A DNA stretch of 35,165 bases from JAKJEP01 sp964580995 (lineage in GTDB: Bacteria > Planctomycetota > Phycisphaerae > Sedimentisphaerales > SM23-30): positions 1 to 35,165 of the forward strand of contig CAZOMV010000060.1 of assembly GCA_964580995.1 (NCBI GenBank). Direction: 5' to 3'. Position numbers and translations under genes: made by a program. Below, one piece after another: positions 24,378-32,872 of this stretch. The notes beneath the pieces were generated by a model, which was not told the origin of the DNA, did no database searches, and saw only the letters and a program-made list of their open reading frames with translations. Position 1 is the first letter of the stretch; every line of letters begins with the position of its first letter.

Positions 24378-24620
24378 ATGTCCATGATAACCGTGCAAGT
24401 CAAGCTGTTTGCCACGCTGCGGAATCAGCATCCCGAACTGGGGGTGGGTGAGCCGCTGGCGGTCAGCCTGGCGGAGGGGGCGACGGTGCAGCATCTGGTG
24501 GATATGCTGAAGCTGCCGGAGGTCAAGCTGATATTTGTGAACGGGGCGGCCCGGAAGGAAGATCACCCGCTCAAGGAGGGTGATATAGTTGCCATCTTTC
24601 CGCCGGTAGGCGGCGGTTGA
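24378..24620 (+). CDS. MoaD/ThiS-family sulfur carrier protein
   Basis: This 80-residue ubiquitin-fold protein ends in VGGG, with the C-terminal Gly-Gly that is thiocarboxylated for dithiolene insertion into molybdopterin. VKLFATLRNQHPE, GATVQHLVDML and LKEGDIVAIFPPVGGG are typical of MoaD. It lies 13 bases after the AOR gene, so it is probably dedicated to tungstopterin synthesis for that enzyme. A second in-frame ATG at 24384 is equally possible as the start, and neither has a strong ribosome site. Confidence 0.88.
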   Translation: MSMITVQVKLFATLRNQHPELGVGEPLAVSLAEGATVQHLVDMLKLPEVKLIFVNGAARKEDHPLKEGDIVAIFPPVGGG

Positions 24621-24660
24621 GATTCGATTATTCATTGGCTGTTCTTGATAGTCGGGAAAA

Positions 24661-27405
24661 TCAATCCGGCAGGGGGGTATCGTTCTCCAGTTTGATATTA
24701 TCCAGATAAAATACCCGGGCATCAGTGGCCATGCTGCTCCAGCCGACCCAGGTGAAGTTGCCAAAATCCGGGTGGCCGGTTTTGAGTCCTGCGAATGGCC
24801 GGGGCGGCTGGCCGGGCAGGGTAACGATCAGGGTCCAGGTGCCGTCGGCGTCGGTACCCACTTTAGCACGGATCTCGATATGGAACCAGGTGCTTTCGGG
24901 CAGTTCCAGCAGGTTTTGTCCGTGGACGTTAAGTTTGCCATCCTGTATCCAGAAGGTGGGGCCGATACGGTAGGGCTGAACATCCCAACCCCGCCACTCG
25001 TGGTACATATTTACGCCTGGTTCGATCCGCATGTCGAAGCTGCAGAGGGATGTGCCTTTGTTGTGATTGGGCAGGTACACCAGATGGGGATTGAAAGGAA
25101 ATTGCAAATCGGGGGCGTCGAGGATTTTCAGGCTGTTCTTGCCAGCGGCGGCGGTTTCGTCAGTCAAGGCGATGGCATCGCCCTTGTTTTCGGTGTTGAC
25201 CTGGGCGTTACGGGGTTTATCGCCAACGGCTGACAACTCGAAATCATCATCGACATGGAAGGGCGGCGGGGGAGGCGGAGCGGGGGCGAACTCGACAGGC
25301 GGGAATTTGAATTTTTTGGGAATTGAAACCCACTTCGGATCGCCATACAAACCGGCCTTGGTATAATCGAATGGTTTGAAGCCGATTTTAACGGCGGGAG
25401 AATTGGACTTGAGGTGGAAGTTGCCGTGGGCGGGATCGACGAAGAGCGGATCGGCGACCAGCGAGCCTTTTTCCCTGTTTTTGGCCTGCCAGGCTTCCAG
25501 GGTTTCGCCGTGGTAGGTTAATTCGCCCGTCTCATCCCAGTAGAGATTGCTTTCCGCGACTACGTTATTGTCCTTGAAGCTGCCGGCACTGTAGAGCGGT
25601 CCCTGTTTCCAGAGGACGATGTTGTTGGTGAAGGTAAAGGACAGGTGCTCTTCCACGCGGGATCGCTGGATTTGCCCGTCCATGCTGTAGGCAAAGATGT
25701 TGTTGCGGATGGTATTTTCCCTGCCGTAGTGCTGGTGGTAGTTTCCGGTTTTGGTGTTATAGACGAGGTTGTTCTCCATCGTGATGTGTGTCGTACCTTC
25801 GTCATTGTAAAGCCCCCAGCCGCCGCGGCCGTAGAGGTCGTAGGAATGGACGTCATGGATGCAGTTGTTGTTGACCGTGGTGCCCTCCGCCAGACCGAGC
25901 GTGTAAACGCCACCCATATCGCTGAGCACACCCCAGCCGATATGGTGGATGTGGTTGAAGTCGATGTGATTCCGCTGGGACAGGGTGGGATTGTAGCCCC
26001 AGCTCCAGCCGACGGAAATACCGGTATAGTAGAGGTCGCTGATGTCGTTGTGGGTAATCTGATTGTCGCTGCTGTTGCCTACCCAGATGCCGATGGCGCC
26101 GTGGTGGAGGCGGGCGCCGCTGTGGATGATGCAGTTGTCCACGGTGATGTGGTGGGTCTGCTCGGCAGGGGGCGGGGAATTTCCTTCTCCGACTCTGACG
26201 CCGCCGGCGCCCAGGTCGTCGAAAATGGTATGGGTGACGGAGCAGTTCTGGCAGCCGTGGCGGAACCACATGCCGTAGATGCCGACATGTTGAACGGCAC
26301 AGTCCTCGAACGCCACATTACGGGCCCCGTCCAGCATGATGGCCGCGGGGATGCCGTATTCCGCCTGGCTGTCGCCGTGGCCGGTGGGCGGCAGGATGTA
26401 CTGGCCATAGGCAAACGACAATCCCTGAAAGGTAATATTTTCCACCAATTTTCCCGCCGCCGCATCGCCGCTGATGTGGATGAAATCTTCGGTAGTGACC
26501 GGGGCGACGACCTGGGCTTTGGCCATGTCCTGGCCGGGCAACGGGAGGTAGGAAAGGGTGCCGTCGCGGTCGAGGAACCACTCGCCGGGTTCATCCAGGG
26601 CCTGGCGGAAATTCTCGATATGGTAGCGCTGGTTGGAACCCCAGTAATTGAAGCCCCAGGGAATGGGAGCCGTCATAAAGAGATTGTTTTCCGCGGCATC
26701 CACCAGGGCCAGCCGGGAACGCGAGGTCTCCCACGAATGGTAGGCTACAACTGTTACATCGTTGAATCTGTCCTTGGGCACTTGCAGCAGCGGTTCGATG
26801 TCCTGATGCCGGCTATGCAAGGCGCGGCTGAACAGGCCCTCCTCCTGTTTACCGGTTTCGGGATTCATTCCGACTTCGAGTTTTTCGGTGGCGTAATAAT
26901 AAAAGCGGTTGGGTGAGCGTGCCCGCGTGGCCCGCTTGCCATCGATCCAAAGCTGTTCGAAATACCAGGAACCGTCCGCCACTTCCGGAATCTGTGCCGT
27001 CCAGATTCCGTTATCGGCCGGCTGGAAGCCGGTAATTTCACGACCGCCGGTAAACAGCGGGTGGGTGTTTGGGGCTGCCTCATAACGGATGGGACAGGCG
27101 GCTGTACCACTGTCTTCGGGCGTGAAAACGACCGGTTGGTTCATGGGGTAGGAGCCGGTCGCCACCTGTACTCGTACCGGTTCCGTAAAAGTCCCGTTCG
27201 CTTTCAGTTGGCGTATGACAACCCGTGCTCCTTCCAAGGATGCCAGTGGCCCGTCGGTGCGGTCGGCGTTAGGCTGGGCCAGACGCCCGGTCCACTGATC
27301 ATTGCCCTCGGGACTGACATAAAAGACTGTTTCAGCCTGGGCGGCTATGGGGACAAACAGCATCATGAAATACAGGCAGAGCATGAGTACCCGAAGGTTT
27401 ATCAT
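24661..27405 (-). CDS. Secreted right-handed beta-helix protein (GH141-like) with C-terminal jelly-roll domain
   Basis: This very large secreted protein has 914 residues. It has a signal peptide (MINLRVLMLCLYFMMLFVPI ending AAQA) and an N-terminal segment like the other beta-helix protein (VFYVSPEGNDQWTG, EGARVVIRQLK, FTPEDSG). A long series of parallel-helix coils follows (HVGIYGMWFRHGCQNCSV, NDISDLYYTGISVGWSWG, NHIDFNHIHHIGWG, NNNCIHDVHSYDLYGRG, NNIFAYSM). A PPPPPP linker at about residue 715 joins a C-terminal laminin-G-like carbohydrate-binding or jelly-roll domain (DDDFELSAVGDKP to WSSMATDARVFYLDNIKLEN). AAAGGA precedes the ATG. It is likely a polysaccharide-active enzyme; GH141 and PL-like specificities are possible. 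Confidence 0.85.
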   Translation of the reverse strand: MINLRVLMLCLYFMMLFVPIAAQAETVFYVSPEGNDQWTGRLAQPNADRTDGPLASLEGARVVIRQLKANGTFTEPVRVQVATGSYPMNQPVVFTPEDSGTAACPIRYEAAPNTHPLFTGGREITGFQPADNGIWTAQIPEVADGSWYFEQLWIDGKRATRARSPNRFYYYATEKLEVGMNPETGKQEEGLFSRALHSRHQDIEPLLQVPKDRFNDVTVVAYHSWETSRSRLALVDAAENNLFMTAPIPWGFNYWGSNQRYHIENFRQALDEPGEWFLDRDGTLSYLPLPGQDMAKAQVVAPVTTEDFIHISGDAAAGKLVENITFQGLSFAYGQYILPPTGHGDSQAEYGIPAAIMLDGARNVAFEDCAVQHVGIYGMWFRHGCQNCSVTHTIFDDLGAGGVRVGEGNSPPPAEQTHHITVDNCIIHSGARLHHGAIGIWVGNSSDNQITHNDISDLYYTGISVGWSWGYNPTLSQRNHIDFNHIHHIGWGVLSDMGGVYTLGLAEGTTVNNNCIHDVHSYDLYGRGGWGLYNDEGTTHITMENNLVYNTKTGNYHQHYGRENTIRNNIFAYSMDGQIQRSRVEEHLSFTFTNNIVLWKQGPLYSAGSFKDNNVVAESNLYWDETGELTYHGETLEAWQAKNREKGSLVADPLFVDPAHGNFHLKSNSPAVKIGFKPFDYTKAGLYGDPKWVSIPKKFKFPPVEFAPAPPPPPPFHVDDDFELSAVGDKPRNAQVNTENKGDAIALTDETAAAGKNSLKILDAPDLQFPFNPHLVYLPNHNKGTSLCSFDMRIEPGVNMYHEWRGWDVQPYRIGPTFWIQDGKLNVHGQNLLELPESTWFHIEIRAKVGTDADGTWTLIVTLPGQPPRPFAGLKTGHPDFGNFTWVGWSSMATDARVFYLDNIKLENDTPLPD

Positions 27406-27583
27406 ATCTTATTCCTTTCCAGAGGGCTGGAGGCAACGAACTATTTTTGGAACGGATGGTACAAAGCCGCTTTCCGCGTAATTGTATTCTATTGTCCAAG
27501 GTTTTGCAATATCTCTCATCTTGCATAAAGGAGTCAACGGGTTAAATATTTCTATTGGTTAAGATCGTACATGTTTTATCATT

Positions 27584-27640
27584 GTGAAGTATAGACAAAG
27601 TGAAGTGAATATTATAGAATTCGCTTTGCTGTTGTGAAGT
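27584..27640. repeat. Three direct GTGAAGT repeats upstream of the S1-protein gene
   Basis: GTGAAGT occurs at 27584-27590, 27600-27606 and 27634-27640, the first two 16 bases apart, in the 277-base gap before the S1-domain gene. The region also has TATAGAAT at about 27614 as a possible -10. They may be regulator sites or chance in an A/T-rich region. Confidence 0.3.
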
Positions 27641-27682
27641 TGACTGGTAGAAATGATGTAAGTACTTCTTAAAGAGAGTCTT

Positions 27683-29266
27683 ATGAGTGAATTTGAAGAA
27701 AAAACAGTGGATCAGGAACAGGATGTAAAACCACAATCGGATATGCCGGCAGAAGCGCAGGAGAAGCCGGCGGTGAGTCCGGGGGCGGGATTGAATCTGA
27801 GCGGTGCGGAAGATGCGGCGCTGGACCAGGAGATTGAGGCGGCCCTGGAGGGTGTGGATTTACTGAATATGTATGGTATGGAGGAACCGGAAGAAGCAAA
27901 AGTTTCGACTCCAACCAGCCAGTCCAGTGCGCCGGGAGTGAATAAGGGGAAGGTAATCAGCGTATCCGGTGATGGATTGTTTGTGGACTTGGGGGGCAAG
28001 TCGCAGGGATTTTTGCCGGCGGAAGAATGCGAGGAAGGCAAGCGCTATGAAGTGGGGGATATCGTACAGGTGTCGATTATCCGGTATGATCAACGGGATG
28101 GTTTGCTGGTCTTGTCAACCAAGGCCGCGGAGCAGCAGTTGGTGCGGAGCAACCTGAAGGAAGGGGCGTATGTGGAGGCGCGGGTGACCGGATCGAATAA
28201 GGGCGGGCTGGAGCTGGATATCAAGGGGATCAAGGCGTTTATGCCGGCTTCCCAAATCGATTTGATACGGATCGAAGATATGGATTCGCTGATCGGTCAG
28301 CGTTTTATCTGCGAAGTGACGCAAGCGGAGCGGGGGGATAAGAATGTGGTACTGAGCCGGCGGAATGTGCTGATGCAGGCAGAGCTGGAACAGCGGGAAA
28401 AAGTCTGGGCGGAACTGGAAGTGGGGCAGTTGCGGCATGGGGTGGTCCGCAGTTTGACCGAGTATGGTGCGTTTGTAAATATTGGTGGGACGGACGGATT
28501 ACTGCATGTTCGGGAGATAAGCTGGGCGCGGGTCAAGGATCCGAAAGAGATTCTGGCTGTGGGGCAGGGGATTGATGTGGTGGTGATCGGGATCGATCGG
28601 GAGAAACGGCGGATTTCCCTGAGTTTGCGGCAGGCGGGCGGGGATCCGTGGACCGCGGTAGAACAGAAGTATGCGGTGGGATCCAGCTATCAGGCACAGA
28701 TTGTAAAATTAATGGATTTCGGGGCGTTTGCGCAGTTGGAGCCGGGTGTGGAAGGTTTGATTCCGATTAGCGAAATGACCTGGGCGGGCAGGATTCGACA
28801 TCCCTCGGATGTGGTGCAGCAGGGGATGATCGTGGAAGTGAAAATCCTCCGGCTGGATGTGAAGGAAAAGCGAATTTCTTTAAGTATGAAAAGTATGCAG
28901 GCCAATCCGTGGACAAATATTGAGGAGAAATACCGCCCGAACGAGATTTATCCGGGCAAGGTGGCGCGGATTACCGATTTTGGGGCATTTGTGACACTGG
29001 AAGACGGGGTGGACGGCTTGATTCATATTTCGGAGTTGTCGGACAAGCGGGTGGGTAAAGTCAGCGATGTGGTGCAGAATGGTCAGGATGTACAAGTCAA
29101 GGTCTTGAAGGTGGATACGGCGGAGCAGCGGATTTCGTTGTCGCTGAAAGGGATGGGCGGCAAACCGGAAGAACCGAAAGAGGCGGAAGCGGCAGTTCAG
29201 CCGGTGGAAGAGGCCAAGCCTTCCAAGAAGAAGCAGCGACCCTTGCGGGGAGGGTTGAGCTGGTAG
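27683..29266 (+). CDS. rpsA: Ribosomal protein S1-like protein with five S1 domains
   Basis: This 527-residue protein carries five S1 RNA-binding domains at about residues 86-147, 159-227, 247-316, 334-403 and 421-490. The first two are more divergent and the last three close to consensus (YGAFVNIGGTDGLLHV, FGAFAQLEPGVEGLIPISEM, FGAFVTLEDGVDGLIHISEL). An acidic N-terminal region of about 80 residues and a basic Lys-rich tail flank them. E. coli S1 has six domains, so this is the shorter S1 type common outside proteobacteria; it recruits mRNA to the ribosome. The stop is followed after two bases by the tex start, suggesting coupling. The symbol assumes it is the cell's S1. Confidence 0.88.
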   Translation: MSEFEEKTVDQEQDVKPQSDMPAEAQEKPAVSPGAGLNLSGAEDAALDQEIEAALEGVDLLNMYGMEEPEEAKVSTPTSQSSAPGVNKGKVISVSGDGLFVDLGGKSQGFLPAEECEEGKRYEVGDIVQVSIIRYDQRDGLLVLSTKAAEQQLVRSNLKEGAYVEARVTGSNKGGLELDIKGIKAFMPASQIDLIRIEDMDSLIGQRFICEVTQAERGDKNVVLSRRNVLMQAELEQREKVWAELEVGQLRHGVVRSLTEYGAFVNIGGTDGLLHVREISWARVKDPKEILAVGQGIDVVVIGIDREKRRISLSLRQAGGDPWTAVEQKYAVGSSYQAQIVKLMDFGAFAQLEPGVEGLIPISEMTWAGRIRHPSDVVQQGMIVEVKILRLDVKEKRISLSMKSMQANPWTNIEEKYRPNEIYPGKVARITDFGAFVTLEDGVDGLIHISELSDKRVGKVSDVVQNGQDVQVKVLKVDTAEQRISLSLKGMGGKPEEPKEAEAAVQPVEEAKPSKKKQRPLRGGLSW

Positions 29267-29268
29267 AG

Positions 29269-31551
29269 ATGAATGAAATATATGTTGCTCGAATTGCGAA
29301 AGAATTAAACGTCGGTGCGCATCAGGTCAGGGCGACGATCGAACTGCTGGAAGGGGAGGCGACAGTTCCGTTTATCGCGCGGTATCGTAAGGAAGTAACC
29401 GGTTCTCTGGATGAGGTGGCAATTACGGCGATCCGGGACCGCCTGGAGCAAATGATTGAGCTGGATAAGCGTCGGGAAAGCATTCTGCATTCGATTGAAG
29501 AGCAGGGGAAACTGACGGATGAGTTAAAGGCGCAAATTCTGGCGGCGGAGACCATGACGCAGTTGGAGGATATGTACCTGCCGTATAAGCCCAAGCGCCG
29601 GACGCGGGCGACAATGGCACGGGAGAAGGGGCTGGAGCCGCTGGCGAAACTGATTTGGGAACAGGGGCCGATTGATGTGGAGGCGGAGGCAGGCAAGTAT
29701 ATCGATCCGGCGAAGGAAGTGGCCGGTGTGGAGGATGCGCTGGCGGGGGCGCGGGATATTATAGCGGAGTGGGTGAACGAGGACCCGACGGCGCGGGCAC
29801 GAATGCGGGAGTTTTACGGGAGCAGGGGGGAGTTTGTGGCCAAGGTGGCGGCGGGCAAGGAGGAAGAGGCGGCGAAGTACCGGGATTATTTTGACTGGTG
29901 TGAGGCGGTGGCTACGGCGCCGTCGCACCGGATACTGGCGCTGCGGCGGGGTGAAAATGAGAAGATGCTGACGCTGCGGGTGGCGGTGCCGGAAGAGGAG
30001 GCGGTGGCGCTGCTGGAGTCGATGTTTTTGAAAGGGGCGGGACCGGCTAGCGAGCAGGTGAAACTGGCGATACAGGATGGCTACAAGCGATTGATGTCGA
30101 TTTCGATGGCGGCGGAAATCCGGGTGGAGACCAAGAAGCGGGCGGATGAGCAGGCGATTTCGGTGTTTGCGGAGAATCTGCGGGAACTGCTGATGGCCTC
30201 GCCGCTGGGGCAGAAGAATGTGCTGGCGATTGATCCGGGATTCCGGACGGGGTGCAAGGTGGTGTGCCTGGACCGGCAGGGGAAGCTGTTGTATCACGAT
30301 GTGATCTATCTGCATCAAGGGGTGGGGCCGGATTCGGCGGGGGGTCGGAAAATTCGACAGTTATGTGAGCAGTACAATATCGAAGCAGTGGCGATTGGTA
30401 ACGGTACGGCCAGCCGGGAGACGGAGGCGTTTCTGCGGGGGCTAGGGCTAGATGGTCGCATTCTAATACTCATGGTCAATGAAAGCGGGGCCTCGGTTTA
30501 CTCGGCTTCGGAAGTGGCGCGGGAGGAATTTTCGGATCAGGATATCACAGTCCGTGGGGCGGTTTCGATTGGCCGGCGGCTGATGGATCCGCTGGCGGAA
30601 CTGGTGAAGATCGATCCCAAGAGCATCGGGGTAGGACAGTATCAGCACGACGTGGATCAGCCGCAGTTGAAGAAAAGTCTGGACGATGTGGTGATCAGTT
30701 GCGTGAATAAGGTGGGGGTGGAAGTGAATACGGCCAGCAAGCAACTGCTGATGTACATCTCGGGGTTGGGGCCGACGCTGGCGCAGAATATTGTGAATTA
30801 CCGGAATGAGAACGGGCCGTTTCAGTCGCGCAGGGATTTGCTGAAGGTGACACGGCTGGGGGAAAAAGCATTTCAGCAGGCGGCTGGATTTTTGCGAATC
30901 CGGGATAGCCTTAATCCACTGGATGCCAGCGCGGTGCATCCGGAAAGTTATGGTGTGGTGGATGCGATGGCGGCAGAATTGCATTGTTCGGTACTGGATT
31001 TGACGCAGAACGCGGAATTACAAAAACGACTGGATCTTCGGAAATATGTTACGGAAACCGTGGGGCTGCCGACTTTGAATGATATTATGTCCGAACTGGC
31101 CAAACCGGGTCGCGATCCGCGGGAAAAATTTGAGGTATTCCAGTTTGCCCAGGGGGTAGAGAAAATTGACGATGTGAAGGTAGGGATGAAACTGCCGGGG
31201 ATCGTGACCAATGTGACGGCGTTTGGGGCCTTTGTGGATATCGGGGTGCATCAGGATGGTTTGGTGCATATCAGTGAGCTGGCAGACCGGTTTGTGAAGG
31301 ATCCCTCAGAGGTGGTCAAGGTGCATCAGAAAGTGGAAGTGACAGTTTTGGAGGTGGATCTGCCGAGAAATCGGATCGCATTATCGATGCGTAAGCAACG
31401 TGATGGTAAGACGGCGAAAAAATCGGGGGATAAAGCGGATGGGATGGTACAAACTGGTAAGGTAAACCACGTTCCTCCAGCCCAGAAAAAAGATACCGGG
31501 CGGGGTACTGGTTTGTTAAGCGGGCTGCGGTTTGGTGATCAGATTTTGTAA
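29269..31551 (+). CDS. tex: Tex-family transcription accessory / RNA-binding protein
   Basis: This 760-residue protein has the full Tex layout: an N-terminal helical HTH-like part (IAKELNVGAHQVRATIELLE, then TVPFIARYRKEVTGSLDE), the YqgF/RuvC-like domain from about residue 318 (VLAIDPGFRTGCKVV), and helix-hairpin-helix motifs (MYISGLGPTLAQNIVNYRNE). It ends with a C-terminal S1 domain at about 637-705 (GIVTNVTAFGAFVDIGVHQD, VHISELADRFVKDP) and a basic tail. It is immediately downstream of the S1-protein gene with a two-base gap, so the two are likely co-translated. Its role in transcription or RNA metabolism is known from the family. Confidence 0.96.
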   Translation: MNEIYVARIAKELNVGAHQVRATIELLEGEATVPFIARYRKEVTGSLDEVAITAIRDRLEQMIELDKRRESILHSIEEQGKLTDELKAQILAAETMTQLEDMYLPYKPKRRTRATMAREKGLEPLAKLIWEQGPIDVEAEAGKYIDPAKEVAGVEDALAGARDIIAEWVNEDPTARARMREFYGSRGEFVAKVAAGKEEEAAKYRDYFDWCEAVATAPSHRILALRRGENEKMLTLRVAVPEEEAVALLESMFLKGAGPASEQVKLAIQDGYKRLMSISMAAEIRVETKKRADEQAISVFAENLRELLMASPLGQKNVLAIDPGFRTGCKVVCLDRQGKLLYHDVIYLHQGVGPDSAGGRKIRQLCEQYNIEAVAIGNGTASRETEAFLRGLGLDGRILILMVNESGASVYSASEVAREEFSDQDITVRGAVSIGRRLMDPLAELVKIDPKSIGVGQYQHDVDQPQLKKSLDDVVISCVNKVGVEVNTASKQLLMYISGLGPTLAQNIVNYRNENGPFQSRRDLLKVTRLGEKAFQQAAGFLRIRDSLNPLDASAVHPESYGVVDAMAAELHCSVLDLTQNAELQKRLDLRKYVTETVGLPTLNDIMSELAKPGRDPREKFEVFQFAQGVEKIDDVKVGMKLPGIVTNVTAFGAFVDIGVHQDGLVHISELADRFVKDPSEVVKVHQKVEVTVLEVDLPRNRIALSMRKQRDGKTAKKSGDKADGMVQTGKVNHVPPAQKKDTGRGTGLLSGLRFGDQIL

Positions 31552-31675
31552 AACACGGAATCATTGGATGTTATACCGATTTATGGGTGTAATTTTTTGC
31601 TAGTAAGCTTTGTGGATTATTATTTGTCCGGTAATTGATTTGGTTTCGGATAAGAGAAATTACCAGTTATAAAAA

Positions 31676-31704
31676 TTGACTTGGCCACAAGGTGCGGCTA
31701 GAAT
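31676..31704 (+). promoter_or_regulatory. Promoter of the thioredoxin gene
   Basis: TTGACT (31676-31681), a 17-base spacer and TAGAAT (31699-31704) each match the consensus at five of six positions. The transcript would have a leader of about 60 bases containing the AAAGGAG ribosome site. Confidence 0.65.
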
Positions 31705-31772
31705 GTCGAAAAGCAGAGGTACTCAAATAAGATGTCCGGGACCATATAAACATCGAAAGGAGTCAATCCAAA

Positions 31773-32099
31773 ATGGCAGGTAATGTAATCTCGATTACGG
31801 ATTCTAATTTTGAAGGTGAAGTATTAAGCAGCAATATGCCGGTGTTGGTGGATTTTTGGGCGGAATGGTGTGGTCCGTGCCGGATGTTGGCTCCGACGGT
31901 AGAGGAATTGGCTGCGGAATACAGCGGTAAGGTTAAAGTGGGTAAGCTGGATACGGATAGTAACCGCGATACGGCGGTGAAGTTTGGTATTAGCGCGATT
32001 CCGACGGTGATTTTATTCAAAGATGGGGAGGTAGCGAAAAAATTTGTTGGTTTGACTTCCAAAAAGGAGCTGAAAGCCGCTCTGGATCATGCTCTTTAA
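31773..32099 (+). CDS. trxA: Thioredoxin
   Basis: This 108-residue cytoplasmic disulfide reductase has the WCGPC active site (C33, C36), VDFWAEWCGPCRMLAP, the buried D of the VLVDFWA strand, and the cis-proline loop ISAIPTV. Length and layout are standard for Trx1. It has its own promoter and a good AAAGGAG ribosome site. Its TAA overlaps head-on with the TAA of the convergent gene on the minus strand (32096-32099). Confidence 0.96.
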   Translation: MAGNVISITDSNFEGEVLSSNMPVLVDFWAEWCGPCRMLAPTVEELAAEYSGKVKVGKLDTDSNRDTAVKFGISAIPTVILFKDGEVAKKFVGLTSKKELKAALDHAL

Positions 32100-32743
32100 T
32101 GGAACCAGGACTGTACGGATTTACGCTGCAGATAGATAAAAGCGGTCAGAAAGAAAAACAGACAAAACAGATTGCTGACCAGAATGACGAAGTGAGAACG
32201 GATATCGCCGTTGAGGAATTGTCGGGTGACGGCGGCGGTTGTTGCGGTAATCACAAGAATCGCAATCAAATTAAATATTAGTTTTGCGAATTTTTTGCCC
32301 TTCCAAAAGGCGATGGAGTTGATTAGGAGGGCGGCACCCAGAATTAACATAGCCCCAAAAAACATTTGTAAGTATTTAAATTCCAGATTTTTAGGTAAAT
32401 GGGAGTCCAGTTTTTCGGCTACTTGCGGATCGATGACAAAGAGAACCGGCAGGAGGATGGGGAAACCGGCCATTATAAGAAAGCTGCTACAGACAATCCC
32501 GACTACCGCGAGGATGGTGACTCCGGGTGGTCTGGGGGAACGATGCAGGGGAGCGGCTCTGCGATATTGGGGGGTATAGGCAGGGTAGGAAGAAGCATGT
32601 GGCTGGGTGGAACCATTCGGCAGAGAAGGCTGGGCGAGAGTGAAGGTCTGGGAACAATAGGGACACATCAACGTTTTGCCGAGATCCTGCGGGACATAGG
32701 CGATGGTATTATGGCATGTAGGGCAAAGAATATTTTGAGCCAT
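32096..32743 (-). CDS. Zinc-ribbon membrane protein of unknown function
   Basis: This protein of about 215 residues has an N-terminal zinc ribbon with two CxxC pairs (ILCPTCHNTI and LMCPYCSQTF, residues 6-32). A Pro/Ser-rich linker is followed by about four transmembrane segments (VTILAVVGIVCSSFLIMAGF, FFGAMLILGAALLINSIAFW, LIFNLIAILVITATTAAV, FVILVSNLFCLFFFLTAFIY). The ATG at 32743 is preferred over 32749 because AAGGA then lies eight bases upstream. The architecture is common in PVC-group genomes but its role is unknown. The gene is tail-to-tail with trxA. Confidence 0.8.
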   Translation of the reverse strand: MAQNILCPTCHNTIAYVPQDLGKTLMCPYCSQTFTLAQPSLPNGSTQPHASSYPAYTPQYRRAAPLHRSPRPPGVTILAVVGIVCSSFLIMAGFPILLPVLFVIDPQVAEKLDSHLPKNLEFKYLQMFFGAMLILGAALLINSIAFWKGKKFAKLIFNLIAILVITATTAAVTRQFLNGDIRSHFVILVSNLFCLFFFLTAFIYLQRKSVQSWFH

Positions 32744-32872
32744 TGGCATAATCCTTCTGCATCAAAAACCAGATTTGGTTATTTTAAACCCTGTTTGGGA
32801 AAAAGCGAAACGCAAAATAAGCCAAAATTGCAAAATTAATGTGGTTTAAACTAGGAGGATCTAAGGCATAAA

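Noticed and set aside
22604..24415. A 603-codon open frame on the minus strand opposite the AOR gene
   Set aside because: It is an Arg/His/Pro-rich shadow of a G+C-rich coding frame with no recognisable motifs. The plus-strand AOR carries all conserved residues.
25645..26916. A 423-codon plus-strand open frame opposite the large beta-helix gene
   Set aside because: It has the Val/Asp/Gly-rich composition of an antisense shadow. The opposite strand encodes a signal peptide and helix repeats.
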